The notes beneath the pieces were generated by a model. It had not been told where the DNA came from. It ran no database searches and saw only the letters and a program-made list of their open reading frames with translations. A stretch of DNA of 64,000 nucleotides from Rhizobiales bacterium Ga0077525. GTDB taxonomy: Bacteria; Pseudomonadota; Alphaproteobacteria; Rhizobiales; Xanthobacteraceae. Within the stretch, counting starts at the first letter, position 1; every line of letters starts with the position of its first letter. The DNA lies in assembly GCA_001464835.1 (NCBI GenBank), contig LNDS01000046.1:40020-104019 (forward strand), in the 5' to 3' direction. A program made the translations under genes and the position numbers. Shown here one piece after another: positions 33,250 to 43,798 of the stretch.

Positions 33250-33320
33250 TCGTTCATGATTTGTTTCGGACCTGGTGCCCGATTGGGACATTCGGCCATC
33301 CGAGACGGGGAGAGAAACCG

Positions 33321-34043
33321 ATGCTGACCCGCAAACAGTTCGAGCTTTTGCGCTTCATTCATGAGCGCCTGACCGAGGCCGGAGTACCGCCCTCCTTCGA
33401 TGAAATGAAGGACGCGCTCGACCTGCGCTCCAAGTCCGGCATCCACCGCCTGATCACGGCGCTCGAGGAACGCGGCTTCATCCGCAGGCTGGCGAATCGC
33501 GCCCGCGCCATCGAGGTCATCAAGCTACCGGATTCGGTCGCTCACGGCATCAGCGGCGGCGCCAGCCGCTCGCGTGGCTTTAATCCGAGCGTCATCGAGG
33601 GCGACCTCGGCCGTGGCCGCGTCGTGCACAATCATAACGATGGCGACGAGGACAGCGGCCGGCCGATCTCGGTGCCGGTCATGGGCCGCATCGCCGCCGG
33701 TACGCCGATCGAGGCGATCCAGCAGCGCAGCCACGTCATCAACATGCCGGCCGAACTGCTCTCGGCCGGCGAACATTTCGCGCTCGAAGTGCGCGGCGAC
33801 TCGATGATCGAGGCTGGCATTCTCGACGGCGACATTGCCCTCATCCGGCGCATGGAATCGGCCGACACCGGCGACATCGTGGTGGCCCTGATCGACGACG
33901 AGGAAGCCACCCTGAAGCGCTTCCGCCGCCGTGGCGCGTCGATCGCGCTGGAGCCGGCCAACCCGGCCTACGAGGTGCGCATCCTGCCGCCCAACCGCGT
34001 GCGCATTCAGGGCAAGCTGGTGGCGATGTTCAGACGGTATTGA
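33321..34043 (+). CDS. lexA: SOS repressor LexA
   Basis: Represses SOS genes until RecA filaments trigger self-cleavage. The 240-residue protein has an N-terminal winged helix ([17 protein letters not shown], with [20 protein letters not shown]). A linker leads to the cleavage site A126-G127 in GRIAAGTP. The Ser/Lys dyad is S161 ([10 protein letters not shown]) and K199 (EATLKRF). The ATG at 33321 gives the canonical start; upstream in-frame codons would run through the operator. About 240 residues is normal for Rhizobiales LexA. Confidence 0.97.
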   Translation: MLTRKQFELLRFIHERLTEAGVPPSFDEMKDALDLRSKSGIHRLITALEERGFIRRLANRARAIEVIKLPDSVAHGISGGASRSRGFNPSVIEGDLGRGRVVHNHNDGDEDSGRPISVPVMGRIAAGTPIEAIQQRSHVINMPAELLSAGEHFALEVRGDSMIEAGILDGDIALIRRMESADTGDIVVALIDDEEATLKRFRRRGASIALEPANPAYEVRILPPNRVRIQGKLVAMFRRY

Positions 34044-34077
34044 GATATCGGGGCGCGCACGTGCCTCCCACTCCGTT

Positions 34078-34157
34078 TGTTCCCGCGAATGCGGGAACCC
34101 AGGCTAAGCGCTGGGTGTAGGTAAGAGCTGGTCCCCGCTCGCGCGGGGACGAACGGT
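34078..34157. repeat. Palindromic repeat, family B, copy 2 (between lexA and comEC)
   Basis: TTCCCGC/GCGGGAA (34080-34097) at one end and GTCCCCGC/GCGGGGAC (34131-34150) at the other, closed by GAACGG, then TTTTT at 34157-34161. It lies between convergent lexA and comEC and could serve as a bidirectional terminator. Confidence 0.75.
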
Positions 34158-34159
34158 TT

Positions 34160-36429
34160 TTAGTCGCCGGGTTCTAGTGCCTCCGCCGGTGGCGTTGCAT
34201 CCGGCACCGCCGGACGGCGGATCGTCGGCGCGCCGTCTGATTGCGGCCTCACCGCCTGCGCCCTCGCCCACGGCCTATCGATGCCTTGCGGCCGCGCCAC
34301 GCGCTGCTCCCACTCCCCGCCGTTCCAGAACAGCGCCGTCGCGCCCTGCGCCCGCCAGGCCGGACGGTCGATCAGCACAGCCCGGCACGCGCCCGGCGCC
34401 TCACGCGGGCTGGCCACCGCCACCGCCCGCGCGCAATCCTCCTCGAAGGCCTCCGCGGTCAGCGCGAAGGCGACCAGCCGGCCATCGGCCAAAGGCGCGG
34501 TGCAGCCAATGGCATCGCAGCGCACGCCCTCCTTCAGGCTGGCGTCGCCCGGCTTGCGGGCATCGCCGTCGGCGGAAAGCCATTCCTTGACCGCGAAACT
34601 GTCGCGGCCGCTGTGGAGCAGCGTCAGCCGCCCGCCGGGCCCGCGAATGGCCGCAGCCTGGCCGTCGCCGGCGACCAGCACGTCCGGGCGTGGGGTCGTA
34701 AGTGCCCACAGGCTGGCGGCGACCGCGACCGCTAAACCGCTCCAGCGCAGCGGCGTGCGCAACAGGCACATCAACAACAGTCCCAATGTCCCGACCAGCA
34801 ACGGCCCCACCCCGAAAGCCGGCAAATAGCCGACCGAGCCCGGCAGCGACGTCACCCACAAAGCGACGCCGATCATCCAGTCGAGGCCTGCGCCCATCAG
34901 CCGCCAGAAGAAAGCGTCGAAGCCGAACGGCAGCGCCAGCACGCCGAGAATGCCCATCGGCATCACCATCGCCGACACCACCGGCATCGCCAAAAGATTG
35001 GCGATGACGCCATAGGGCGCGATGCGGTGAAAGTGAAACGCCGCGTAAGGCGTGGTCGCCAGCCCGGCGACCAGCGAGGCCAGCAAAAGCGCAATCACTT
35101 CGCGGCCGCCCCACAGCGCCACACGCGTTTTCAAAGCCGTCTCATGATCGGCGCGCCAGAACGGCCCGCCGGGCAGCCCGTACTGATAGACCGCGACCAG
35201 CGCCAACGTCGCCGCGAACGACATCTGGAAACTCGGATGCACCACCGCTTGCGGCGCGATGAGCAGAACACAGAAGGCGGCGACGCTGAGCGTGCGAAAG
35301 GTGATCGCGGCGCGGTCGATCATGACGCCGATCAGCACGATGGCGACCATGATGAAGGAGCGCTGCGTCGCCACTTCGGCGCCGGACAGCAAGAGATAAA
35401 ACGCCGCCGCCAGCAGCGCCGCCGCTGCCGCCCATTTCTTGATCGGGCGGCGCGTCGCCAACGCCGGGCTGAGCGCCATGACAGCGCGCACCACAAAGAA
35501 CACGATGCCGGCGACCACCGCCATGTGATAGCCGGAGATCGACAGCACATGCGCCAGACTGGAGATGTACATGGCGTCGTTGACCGGGGCGGAGATGGCG
35601 TCGCGCTTACCGGTAATCAGCGCCGACGCGATGGCGCCGCGATCGCCCGGCAGCGCCGCGCGGATGCGGTTGTCCATGCCGTCGCGCATGGCGTCGATGA
35701 ACGCGGCATAGTGCAGCCAAAGGCTCGGCTTGGCCTGCGGCGTCTCAGTTCTGATTTTGCCATGTCGCGGGCAAAATCATAGCCGCCGGGCCGCAATGGC
35801 GTAAGCGGCGGCGACAAATGCGCCTTGAAGGCGACGTAATCCCCGACCGCCGGCGCGGTGCCCTTGCGCACCGAGACACGGACGCGCTCCGGTTTCTCGT
35901 TGATGCGCGCGGCATCGAAACTGTGAACGCGCACGACGATGCGGTCGCTCTTCTCGCGCTCCTCGCGGGTTTCGACAAAGCCTGAGACCTGCGCCGTCCA
36001 TGTCGCGGTTTGCAGCACCGGATGCGCGATGCGCAACGTGTGCAGCGTGACGAGGCAGAACCCTGTCGCCAAAGCGGCAAAGCCGAGCGCCAGCGGAAAG
36101 CCAAAGGGCCGCCGCCGCGCGGCAACGGCGAGAGCGATGGCTCCCAAAGCGAAGGCACAGGCCGCCCACCAGGCCGGCTCGCGCTCGGCGGTGAAATACA
36201 GCGCGATGCCGCAGCCGAACGCCACCGGCAGCCAGGGCAGCAGCCGGCCGGGCGCGGTATCGGCGGCCAGCCATTTCGACAGCGCGCCGCGCCAGCGGCT
36301 GGCCTGTTCGGCAAAGCCGTCCGGCAGCCACACCGCGGCGCGGCGCGCACCGTCGATGCCGGCGGCCCAGGCCTTCGCGCGCATTCTTGATGGGTCCGCC
36401 ACGCCACGCCCCAACGCGGATACAACCAC
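34160..36429 (-). pseudogene. comEC: ComEC/Rec2 DNA-uptake channel protein, split by an internal deletion/frameshift
   Basis: ComEC carries single-stranded DNA across the inner membrane during transformation. The N-terminal part (36429 down to about 35762) has the hydrophobic start and the OB-like DUF4131 domain, ending LRPGGYDFARDM. The C-terminal part, in another frame, resumes GKIRTETPQAKPSLWLHYAA and runs from there to 34160. It carries the competence domain (HVLSISGYHMAVVAGIVFFV) and a soluble end. Relatives have about 12 more residues after YDFARDM (a YFQGIGASGF-like segment), so the defect is a deletion of some 37 bases or similar near 35757-35763 that also shifts frame. The part from the first internal ATG (35689) onward could still be made as a 509-residue fragment. 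Real inactivation or assembly fault cannot be told apart here. Confidence 0.85.
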
Positions 36430-36458
36430 AAGTAAGCTTATTGAGTTGTATGGTTGTA
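36421..36458. promoter_or_regulatory. Inverted repeat overlapping the 5' end of comEC
   Basis: TACAACCA (36421-36428) and TGGTTGTA (36451-36458) form an interrupted 8-base inverted repeat in a locally AT-rich stretch that also contains the palindrome TAAGCTTA (36433-36440). It covers the start region of comEC and could be an operator for a dimeric regulator; no known consensus is claimed. Confidence 0.35.
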
Positions 36459-36485
36459 GCTAGGGGAACGGATGTGAACGCCAAT

Positions 36486-36601
36486 CCGTCATCCTGAGGT
36501 GCGAGCGCAGCGAGCCTCGAAGGATGAACGGCCAATGCGCGGCAAAGCCCGGGCCGTCGCCCTTCGAGGCGCGCCACACGGCGCGCACCTCAGGGTGACG
36601 G
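36486..36601. repeat. Palindromic intergenic repeat, family A, copy 4
   Basis: A 116-base element with ends CCGTCATCCTGAGGTG and CACCTCAGGGTGACGG, and internal CGAGCGCAGCGAGCCTCG and GCGCGCCACACGGCGCGC palindromes. It lies between glnS (3' end) and comEC (5' end), filling most of the 187-base gap. Confidence 0.85.
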
Positions 36602-36616
36602 AGTTACCCCGCCGCC

Positions 36617-38317
36617 CTACCCCTTCGCCACATCCTTGGCGTAGGTGTCGCGCAGCCCGATGGTGCGGTTGAACACCAGTTTGCCCGGTGCGGAATCGCG
36701 GTCGAGACAGAAATAGCCCTGGCGCTCGAACTGCACCGGCACCTCGACCTTGGCCTCGGCCAGCGACGGCTCCAGCCGCGCATCGGTCAAAACCTCGAGC
36801 GACTGCGGATTGATCTGCGACGCGAACGTGTCTGGATCGGCGCTCGGGTTCGGATCGTTGAACAGCAGATTGTAAATCCGCACTTCGGCTGGGATCGCAT
36901 GCGCGGCCGACACCCAGTGAATGGTCGCCTTGACCTTGCGGCCGTCCGGCGAATTGCCGCCTTTGCTGGCCGGGTCATAGGTGCAGCGCAATTCGACGAC
37001 CTCACCAGCGGCGTTCTTCACGACATCCTTGCAGGTGACGAAATAGGCGTAGCGCAAGCGCACCTCGCGGCCCGGCGCCATGCGGAAGAACTTTTTCTCC
37101 GGCACTTCCATGAAGTCGTCGCGCTCGATGAAAAGTTCGCGCGTGAATTTGATCTTGCGCGAACCTGCCGCTTCATCTTCCGGATGATTGACGGCTTCCA
37201 GTTCCTCGCCCTCGCCTTCCGGATAATTCTCGATGACGACCTTGATCGGCTTTAACACCGCCATGCGCCGCCATGCCGACTTGTTGAGCGCTTCGCGCAC
37301 CGAAAAATCGAGCGCGCCGAGATCGACCTGGCTGTTGGCCTTGGCGACGCCGATGCGCTTGACGAAATCGCGGATCGCTTCCGGCGGCACGCCGCGGCGG
37401 CGCAAGCCCGCGATCGTCGGCATGCGCGGGTCGTCCCAGCCGCTGACATAATTGCCTTTGACCAGCCCGGTGAGCACGCGCTTCGACAGCAACGTGTGCG
37501 TCAGGTTGAGCCGCGCCATTTCATACTGACGCGGCTTCGACGGCACGCTCAAATTGGCGATGAACCAGTCGTAGAGCGGCCGGTGATCCTCGAATTCGAG
37601 CGTGCAGATCGAATGCGTGATGCCTTCGATGGCGTCGGACTGGCCGTGCGCGAAGTCGTAGCTCGGATAGATTTTCCACGCCGTGCCGGTGCGCGGATGC
37701 GAGGCATCGACGATGCGATACAGCACCGGATCGCGCAGATTGATGTTGCCCGACGCCATGTCGATCTTGGCGCGCAGCACGCACGTACCAGCGGCGAACT
37801 TTCCATCCTTCATCGCCGCGAACAGCGTGAGATTTTCCTCAACCGAGCGGTCGCGGAACGGCGAGTTCTTGCCGGGCTCGGTCAAGGTGCCGCGAGCGGC
37901 CCGCATCTCGTCCGGGCTCTGGTCGTCCACGTAAGCCAGACCCTTTTCGATCAGCTCGACCGCCCAGCCGTAAAGCCGGTCGAAATAGTCGGAGGCAAAC
38001 TTGACCTCGCCGGCCCATCTGAAGCCGAGCCAGGTGACGTCGCGCTCGATGGCGTCGATGAATTCCTGCTCTTCCTTGGCCGGGTTGGTGTCGTCGAAGC
38101 GCAAATTGCAGCGGCCGGCGAATTCCTCGGCGATGCCGAAATTCAGGCAGATCGACTTCGCGTGTCCGATGTGCAAATAGCCGTTCGGTTCCGGCGGAAA
38201 GCGGGTGACTACCTGTTTGATGCGTCCGGCGGCAAGGTCGCTTGCCACGATCTCGCGGATGAAATCCCGCGGGGGTTCCACAGCGGCCGCACCGGCCTTT
38301 GTCGTATCGTCGCTCAT
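36617..38317 (-). CDS. glnS: Glutaminyl-tRNA synthetase
   Basis: Class I synthetase charging tRNA-Gln directly. The 566-residue protein has [15 protein letters not shown] with HIGH at 49-52, the [18 protein letters not shown] acceptor region, the KMSKS-equivalent LLSKR in [16 protein letters not shown], and C-terminal anticodon-binding beta barrels. GlnRS is less common in alphaproteobacteria than the GatCAB route, so its presence, divergent from gltX (116 bases), is worth noting. Full length. Confidence 0.97.
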   Translation of the reverse strand: MSDDTTKAGAAAVEPPRDFIREIVASDLAAGRIKQVVTRFPPEPNGYLHIGHAKSICLNFGIAEEFAGRCNLRFDDTNPAKEEQEFIDAIERDVTWLGFRWAGEVKFASDYFDRLYGWAVELIEKGLAYVDDQSPDEMRAARGTLTEPGKNSPFRDRSVEENLTLFAAMKDGKFAAGTCVLRAKIDMASGNINLRDPVLYRIVDASHPRTGTAWKIYPSYDFAHGQSDAIEGITHSICTLEFEDHRPLYDWFIANLSVPSKPRQYEMARLNLTHTLLSKRVLTGLVKGNYVSGWDDPRMPTIAGLRRRGVPPEAIRDFVKRIGVAKANSQVDLGALDFSVREALNKSAWRRMAVLKPIKVVIENYPEGEGEELEAVNHPEDEAAGSRKIKFTRELFIERDDFMEVPEKKFFRMAPGREVRLRYAYFVTCKDVVKNAAGEVVELRCTYDPASKGGNSPDGRKVKATIHWVSAAHAIPAEVRIYNLLFNDPNPSADPDTFASQINPQSLEVLTDARLEPSLAEAKVEVPVQFERQGYFCLDRDSAPGKLVFNRTIGLRDTYAKDVAKG

Positions 38318-38433
38318 GCTTCTCGAACCTGGTGGTTGGGCGAGCCCAAAGTCTCCCCACCCAATGACGTGCCCCTCGCCCCCCTGTCAAATGCGCTGTT
38401 ATCTTCCGCCGCAACTGTGGTACAGGCCCGGCA

Positions 38434-39858
38434 ATGAGCAGACCCGTCGTCACCCGATTTGCCCCTTCCCCGACCGGCTTCCTCCATATTGGCGGCGGGC
38501 GGACGGCTCTGTTCAACTGGCTTTACGCCCGGCATTTCGGCGGCAAGATGCTGCTGCGGATCGAAGACACCGACCGCGAGCGCTCCACCGAAGCCGCCAT
38601 TGCCGCCATTATCGACGGTCTGAAATGGCTCGGTCTCAATTGGGACGGTGAGATCGTCTATCAATTCACCCGCGCCGCGCGGCACCGCGAGGTCGCCGAG
38701 CAATTGCTGGCCGACGGCAAGGCCTACCGCTGCTACGCCAGCCCTGAGGAACTCACCGCCATGCGCGAGGCGGCGCGCAAGGAGGGCCGCGCCAGGCTCT
38801 ATGACGGCCGCTGGCGCGACCGCGACCCGTCAGAAGCCCCGGCCGGCGTCAAGCCGGTGATTCGCCTCAAGGCGCCGCTGACCGGCGAGACCGTGATCGA
38901 GGATCAGGTGCAGGGCCGCGTCGTCTGGCAGAATACCGATCTCGACGATCTGGTGCTGCTGCGCTCCGACGGCAACCCGACCTATATGCTGGCCGTCGTC
39001 GTCGATGACCACGACATGGACGTGACCCACATCATCCGCGGCGACGACCACCTGACCAACGGCGCGCGCCAGAAACAGATCTACGAGGCGATGGGTTGGG
39101 ACGTGCCGGTCATGGCGCACATCCCTTTGATCCACGGCCCGGACGGCGCCAAACTGTCCAAGCGCCACGGCGCGCTCGGCATCGAGGCCTATCGCGCCAT
39201 GGGCTATCTGCCGGCGGCGATGCGCAATTATCTGGTGCGGCTCGGCTGGGCGCATGGCGACCAGGAGACATTTTCGACCGAGGAAATGATCGCTGCCTTC
39301 GACCTGCCGGCGATCGGCCGCGCGCCGGCCCGTCTCGATCTCGCCAAGCTCGATAATCTCAACGGCCATTACATTCGCGGCACGGACGACGCCGAACTCA
39401 TCGCCATCCTCGAAGACCTGCTGCCGCACATCGCCGGCGGCGACGAGCTGGCCGGCAAACTGACGCCCGCCCTGCGCGCCAAATTGCTGGCCGCTATGCC
39501 GGGCTTGAAGGAGCGCGCCAAGACTTTGATCGAGCTGTTCGAGGCCTCGCGTTTTCTGTGGGCGAGCCGGCCGCTGGAGATCAGCGCCGCGGCCATGGTG
39601 TTGCTGACGCCCGAGGCCAAGGCAGTGATCGCCGCGCTGCTGCCCGACCTCGAAGCCATTACTGACTGGAACGCGGCCGCGGTCGAGGCCGTGGTGCGCA
39701 ACTTCGCCGAGCGCACCAACGTGAAGCTCGGCGCGGTCGCCCAGCCGTTGCGCGCAGCGCTGACCGGCAAGACCACCTCGCCGCCGATCTTCGACGTGCT
39801 GGCAGTGCTTGGCCGCGACGATAGCCTGGGCCGGCTGCGCGACCAGGCCGCCGCCTAG
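38434..39858 (+). CDS. gltX: Glutamyl-tRNA synthetase
   Basis: Charges tRNA-Glu (and, where GatCAB is used, tRNA-Gln). The 474-residue class I enzyme has [20 protein letters not shown] with HIGG at 18-21, [10 protein letters not shown], and [16 protein letters not shown] helical anticodon-binding domain follows. Divergent from glnS; upstream of gltA. Many alphaproteobacteria carry two gltX paralogues; whether this one is discriminating cannot be told here. Confidence 0.97.
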   Translation: MSRPVVTRFAPSPTGFLHIGGGRTALFNWLYARHFGGKMLLRIEDTDRERSTEAAIAAIIDGLKWLGLNWDGEIVYQFTRAARHREVAEQLLADGKAYRCYASPEELTAMREAARKEGRARLYDGRWRDRDPSEAPAGVKPVIRLKAPLTGETVIEDQVQGRVVWQNTDLDDLVLLRSDGNPTYMLAVVVDDHDMDVTHIIRGDDHLTNGARQKQIYEAMGWDVPVMAHIPLIHGPDGAKLSKRHGALGIEAYRAMGYLPAAMRNYLVRLGWAHGDQETFSTEEMIAAFDLPAIGRAPARLDLAKLDNLNGHYIRGTDDAELIAILEDLLPHIAGGDELAGKLTPALRAKLLAAMPGLKERAKTLIELFEASRFLWASRPLEISAAAMVLLTPEAKAVIAALLPDLEAITDWNAAAVEAVVRNFAERTNVKLGAVAQPLRAALTGKTTSPPIFDVLAVLGRDDSLGRLRDQAAA

Positions 39859-39910
39859 CCGGCCGCTTTGGGCCTGACGATTTTCCCGGAAAGTTTACGT
39901 AACCCAAACC

Positions 39911-39939
39911 TTGGCAGGCTACAGCCATGCCTATATAGC
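39911..39939 (+). promoter_or_regulatory. Candidate sigma-70 promoter of gltA
   Basis: TTGGCA (39911-39916) and TATAGC (39934-39939) are 17 bases apart in the 232-base gap between gltX and gltA. This would give a leader of about 145 bases. The rest of that gap holds no gene that I can support. Confidence 0.4.
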
Positions 39940-40090
39940 GAGCAGACCTAGATTCCGCTCTATCTTGCAGCGCACACAAGGATGGGCTACCCAAAATAAG
40001 GCTGGAAGCCCCGATCGCCACCACCCCGGCATCGCGCTTTCCGCCCGCATTTCGCTAGCGCCGCCCGCTGCCAATCCCGAGGGCCCAAAC

Positions 40091-41398
40091 ATGGACGCCA
40101 AGACCGCCGCCAAAGCGACCGGCACGATTACCGTCGGCAACAAGAACTGGGAGTTCCCGGTCTACAAGGGCTCGATCGGGCCGGACGTGCTGGACATCGC
40201 CAAGCTCTACGGTGAGAGCGGCCTGTTCACTTACGATCCGGGCTTCACCTCGACGGCAAGCTGCGAGTCCAAGATCACCTATATCGACGGCGATGAGGGC
40301 GTGCTGCTCTATCGCGGTTATCCGATCGAGCAACTCGCCGAACACGGCGACTTCCTCGAGACCTGTTACCTCTTGCTGTACGGCGAACTGCCGACGCCGT
40401 CGCAGAAAGCCGACTTCGATTACCGCGTCACGCGCCACACGATGGTGCACGAGCAGATGAGCCGCTTCTTTCAGGGCTTCCGCCGCGACGCGCATCCGAT
40501 GGCGGTCATGACCGGTTCGATCGGCGCGCTGTCGGCGTTCTATCACGACTCCACCGACATCGCCGATCCGACGCAGCGCATGATCGCGTCGCTGCGCATG
40601 ATCGCCAAGGTGCCGACACTTGCCGCCATGGCTTACAAATATTCGATCGGCCAGCCCTTCGTCTATCCGAAGAACGATCTCGATTACGCCGCCAACTTCC
40701 TGCACATGTGCTACGCGGTGCCGACCGAAGACTACAAGGTGAACCCGGTGCTGGCGCGCGCCATGGACCGCATCTTCATTCTGCATGCCGACCACGAGCA
40801 GAACGCCTCGACCTCGACGGTGCGGCTGGCCGGTTCGTCCGGCGCCAACCCGTTCGCCTGCATCGCCGCCGGCTGCGCCTGTCTGTGGGGCCCCGCGCAT
40901 GGCGGCGCCAATGAAGCGGCGCTCAACATGCTCGCCGAAATCGGCTCGGTCGACCGCATTCCGGAATTCGTCAAGCGCGCCAAGGACAAGAACGACAGCT
41001 ACCGGCTGATGGGCTTCGGCCACCGCGTTTACAAGAATTACGATCCGCGCGCCAAGATCATGCAGAAGACCTGCCATGAAGTGCTGGCCGAACTCGGCAT
41101 CAAGGACGATCCGCTGCTCGACGTGGCAATGGAACTGGAGCGCATCGCGCTGTCCGACGAGTATTTCATCGAGAAGAAGCTGTACCCGAACATCGATTTC
41201 TATTCGGGCATCACGCTCAAGGCGATGGGCTTCCCGACCACGATGTTCACCGTGCTGTTCGCGGTCGCGCGCACCGTCGGCTGGATCGCGCAGTGGAAGG
41301 AAATGATCGAGGACCCGAAGCAGAAAATCGGCCGTCCGCGCCAGCTTTACACCGGCGCGACCCCACGGGATTACACGCCGATTTCGCGAAGGAAGTAG
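40091..41398 (+). CDS. gltA: Citrate synthase
   Basis: Condenses acetyl-CoA with oxaloacetate at the entry to the TCA cycle. The 435-residue protein is of the type II, NADH-sensitive hexamer class by length. It shows [20 protein letters not shown], the active-site region [37 protein letters not shown], and [18 protein letters not shown]. The start ATG at 40091 is chosen because residues upstream in the open frame are not family-like. A rho-independent terminator follows. Confidence 0.97.
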   Translation: MDAKTAAKATGTITVGNKNWEFPVYKGSIGPDVLDIAKLYGESGLFTYDPGFTSTASCESKITYIDGDEGVLLYRGYPIEQLAEHGDFLETCYLLLYGELPTPSQKADFDYRVTRHTMVHEQMSRFFQGFRRDAHPMAVMTGSIGALSAFYHDSTDIADPTQRMIASLRMIAKVPTLAAMAYKYSIGQPFVYPKNDLDYAANFLHMCYAVPTEDYKVNPVLARAMDRIFILHADHEQNASTSTVRLAGSSGANPFACIAAGCACLWGPAHGGANEAALNMLAEIGSVDRIPEFVKRAKDKNDSYRLMGFGHRVYKNYDPRAKIMQKTCHEVLAELGIKDDPLLDVAMELERIALSDEYFIEKKLYPNIDFYSGITLKAMGFPTTMFTVLFAVARTVGWIAQWKEMIEDPKQKIGRPRQLYTGATPRDYTPISRRK

Positions 41399-41420
41399 GG
41401 TTGCGACCTATCGATAGGCA

Positions 41421-41449
41421 AAAGGGCGGCTCATCGGGCCGCCCTTTTT
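41421..41449 (+). terminator. Rho-independent terminator after gltA
   Basis: GGGCGGC (41424-41430) pairs with GCCGCCC (41438-41444) around a 7-base loop, with AAA before and TTTTT (41445-41449) after. It lies 22 bases past the gltA stop and would work on both strands. Confidence 0.85.
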
Positions 41450-41457
41450 GTTGAGCT

Positions 41458-41561
41458 GTCATTCCGGGATGGCCCGTAGGGCCAGATCCGGAATCCAGAA
41501 AAGACCGGTGCTAACCGTCTGGATTCCGGGTTCGCACCTGCGGTGCGCCCCGGAATGACGG
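41458..41561. repeat. Palindromic intergenic repeat, family C
   Basis: A 104-base element bounded by GTCATTCCGGG and its near complement CCCCGGAATGACGG, with the internal pair CCGGAATCCAGA / TCTGGATTCCGG and the hairpin CGCACCTGCGGTGCG. It fills the space between gltA's terminator and the stop codon of the Gfo/Idh gene. Only one copy of this family is in the window. Confidence 0.75.
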
Positions 41562-42584
41562 CTACCCAATCCCCACCGCCGTGCCCTGCTCCGCCGACCG
41601 CAACAGCGCCTCGATCAGTCTCATCACCTTGAGCGACTCCCGTCCGCTGACCAATGGCTCGCGCTTGTTGTCGATGGCGTCGAGGAAATCGACAATCAGC
41701 GCCTTGTGCGCGTCGTTCGAGAACGCCATCGGATCGGCGCCGCCGCTCTTGGACACTTCGCCTTCGTGGTGCACATGGCGGCCGTCGCGGTAATAAATAT
41801 CGAGCGTTTCGGCGACCAAGGCCGCGGTGCCTTTCTCGAAAGCTATTTCGATGCGCTCGGGGAAACCGGGATAGGCCGTCGTCGTGGCATCGATCGCGCC
41901 GACCGCGCCGTTCTCGAATTCGATGCCGCCGGCGACCATGTCCTCGGTGTCGATCGTGCGCTGGGGCGAGGTCCCAGCAAAGGCCGTCACCTTGGCGATC
42001 GGCCGGGTTAGGCTCTGGAACAGATCGAGCGTATGGATCGCCTGCGTGATCAAGACGCCGCCGCCGTCGCGTGCCTTCATGCCGCGGCCCGGTTGCGCGA
42101 AGTATTCCGGCGTGCGCCACCAGCGGATCGAGGCCGAAGCGGAGACCAGCGCGCCCAACTCGCCGCTTTGAATAACGCCGCGCAGTTTACGCGAGGCATC
42201 GCGGAAGCGGTGCTGCAACATGATGGCGAAGGTCTTGCCGGCCTTTTCCATCGCCTCGACCGCCTTGGCGGCGCGCTCGACCGACACGTCGGTCGGCTTT
42301 TCCAAGAGCACATGCTTGCCAGCCTTGGCGCATTGCTCGACCAGTTCGAGATGCGTGGTCGGCGGCGTCAGCAGCAGCACCGCGTCGATACTGCGGTCGG
42401 ACAGCATCGCGTCGAGCGTATCGACAACCGGGTGCTTGTTGGCGGCGGCGAAAGCCTTCCGCCGTTCGGCGCTCGGCGTGAAGCAGGCCGCGATTTCGAC
42501 GCGCTCCGGCAATTCCTCGAGGCTCTTGAGATGCGGCTTGAGCGCCATGCCGAGGCCGACGATGCCGATGCGATGCTTGCTCAT
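41562..42584 (-). CDS. Gfo/Idh/MocA family oxidoreductase
   Basis: A 340-residue NAD(P)-dependent dehydrogenase-like protein. The Rossmann start is RIGIVGLGMALKPHLKSLEE; VLLLTPPTTHLELVEQCAKAG and HVLLEKPTDVSVERA contain the family EKP motif. The C-terminal alpha-beta domain includes GGGVLITQAIHTLDLFQ, with the histidine often used in catalysis. Substrates of this family vary (sugars, inositol and others), so none is proposed. The ATG at 42584 follows GAGGAAG; an in-frame ATG 8 codons earlier lacks that support. Confidence 0.88.
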   Translation of the reverse strand: MSKHRIGIVGLGMALKPHLKSLEELPERVEIAACFTPSAERRKAFAAANKHPVVDTLDAMLSDRSIDAVLLLTPPTTHLELVEQCAKAGKHVLLEKPTDVSVERAAKAVEAMEKAGKTFAIMLQHRFRDASRKLRGVIQSGELGALVSASASIRWWRTPEYFAQPGRGMKARDGGGVLITQAIHTLDLFQSLTRPIAKVTAFAGTSPQRTIDTEDMVAGGIEFENGAVGAIDATTTAYPGFPERIEIAFEKGTAALVAETLDIYYRDGRHVHHEGEVSKSGGADPMAFSNDAHKALIVDFLDAIDNKREPLVSGRESLKVMRLIEALLRSAEQGTAVGIG

Positions 42585-42652
42585 GGCCGCTTCCTCATGA
42601 CGTAACAATCCCGTTGCGCTTTGCGCGCTATCCGGGCGGCTCGGTTGCGCCG

Positions 42653-43693
42653 TCAGGCGTGGCCGTTCGATTTGGATTTCAGTTTGGGAGCATTGGCGCC
42701 GTCATAGGCCCATTGCACGTAAGCGCCGGCCCAGGTGAAGCCGCCGCCGAAAGCCGCCAGCAGCAGCCTGTTACCGGCTTTCAGTTGCGGCTCGTAGTCC
42801 CACAGGCACAAGGGGATCGTCGCGTTGGTGGTGTTGCCGTATTTGTGGATGGTCACCATGACCTTGTCCATCGGCAGCTTCATCTTCTCGGCGGTCGATT
42901 CGATGATGCGCTTGTTGGCCTGGTGCGGCACCAGCCAGTCGATCATGTCGCCGCGCAGATTGTTGCGTGACAGGATTTCACCGGACACTTCCGCCATCTT
43001 GGCGATGGCGAATTTGTAAACCGCCGCGCCCTCCTGATGCACGTAATGCTGACGCAGCGCGACGCTTTCGGCCGATGCCGGAATGCGGCTGCCGCCGGCC
43101 TTCTGGTGCAGATGCACCCAGCCCGCCCCATCCGAGCGCACCAGCGAATCGATGATGCCGAAGCCGGTCGTGCTGGGCTCAAGCAGCACGGCGCCCGCGC
43201 CGTCGCCGAACAGCACGCAAGTGGCGCGGTCGGTGTAGTCGATGATCGACGACATCTTGTCGGCGCCGACGACGATGACCTTGCGCGCGCTGCCATTGGC
43301 GATGAACTGCGAGGCGATGTTGAGCGAATAGAGAAAACCGGAACAGGCCGCCTGCACGTCGAACGAACCGATGTCCTTGATGCCGACCATGTCGCAGATC
43401 AGGTTGGCGGTGGACGGAAACTGCATGTCCGGCGTGGTCGTGGCGCAGATCAGAAGGTCGATCTCGCTTGGGTTCGTGCCCGTTTTTTGCAGCAGGCCGC
43501 GCACGGCCTCGGCCGCCATATGTGAGGTGCCGAGCCCCTCGCCTTTGAGGATGTGCCGTTCCTTGATACCGGTGCGTTCGGTGATCCAGGCATCGGTGGT
43601 ATCGACCAGCCGCGCCAGATCCGCATTGGTCAAAAGGTCCGGCGGCACATAGCCGTGGACGGCAGTAATCGATGCGCGGGCGGGAACGGGCAA
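42653..43693 (-). CDS. Beta-ketoacyl-ACP synthase III (FabH family)
   Basis: A 346-residue thiolase-fold synthase. The Cys-His-Asn triad is C117 in FDVQAACSGFLYSL, His in WLVPHQANKRI and Asn in YGNTTNATIP. FabH normally starts fatty-acid synthesis from acetyl-CoA and malonyl-ACP. The usual alphaproteobacterial fabH lies in a plsX-fabH-ihfA run; this one follows lpxB instead, so it may be a paralogue with another acyl primer. The C-terminus extends past the usual end by about 15 residues (APKLKSKSNGHA). Confidence 0.88.
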   Translation of the reverse strand: MPVPARASITAVHGYVPPDLLTNADLARLVDTTDAWITERTGIKERHILKGEGLGTSHMAAEAVRGLLQKTGTNPSEIDLLICATTTPDMQFPSTANLICDMVGIKDIGSFDVQAACSGFLYSLNIASQFIANGSARKVIVVGADKMSSIIDYTDRATCVLFGDGAGAVLLEPSTTGFGIIDSLVRSDGAGWVHLHQKAGGSRIPASAESVALRQHYVHQEGAAVYKFAIAKMAEVSGEILSRNNLRGDMIDWLVPHQANKRIIESTAEKMKLPMDKVMVTIHKYGNTTNATIPLCLWDYEPQLKAGNRLLLAAFGGGFTWAGAYVQWAYDGANAPKLKSKSNGHA

Positions 43694-43798
43694 AGGGGAT
43701 AATTCCAGGGTTCAGTCATTGATGACGGCAGGCCGGCCGCCGGAAGGGCAAAATACGCTTTCGGCGGCGGTGGCGCCACACCTTCACGCCGCGCTTGG

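Noticed and set aside
34160..35689. The 509-codon 3' frame of comEC as a complete separate gene
   Set aside because: It starts in the middle of the ComEC domain structure and the missing N-terminal half is directly upstream in another frame; it is a fragment of one gene.
36475..36488. GAAC-N6-GAAC near the comEC start, resembling a LexA box
   Set aside because: The spacer is six bases, not seven, so it does not match the operator seen at 33226 and 63851.
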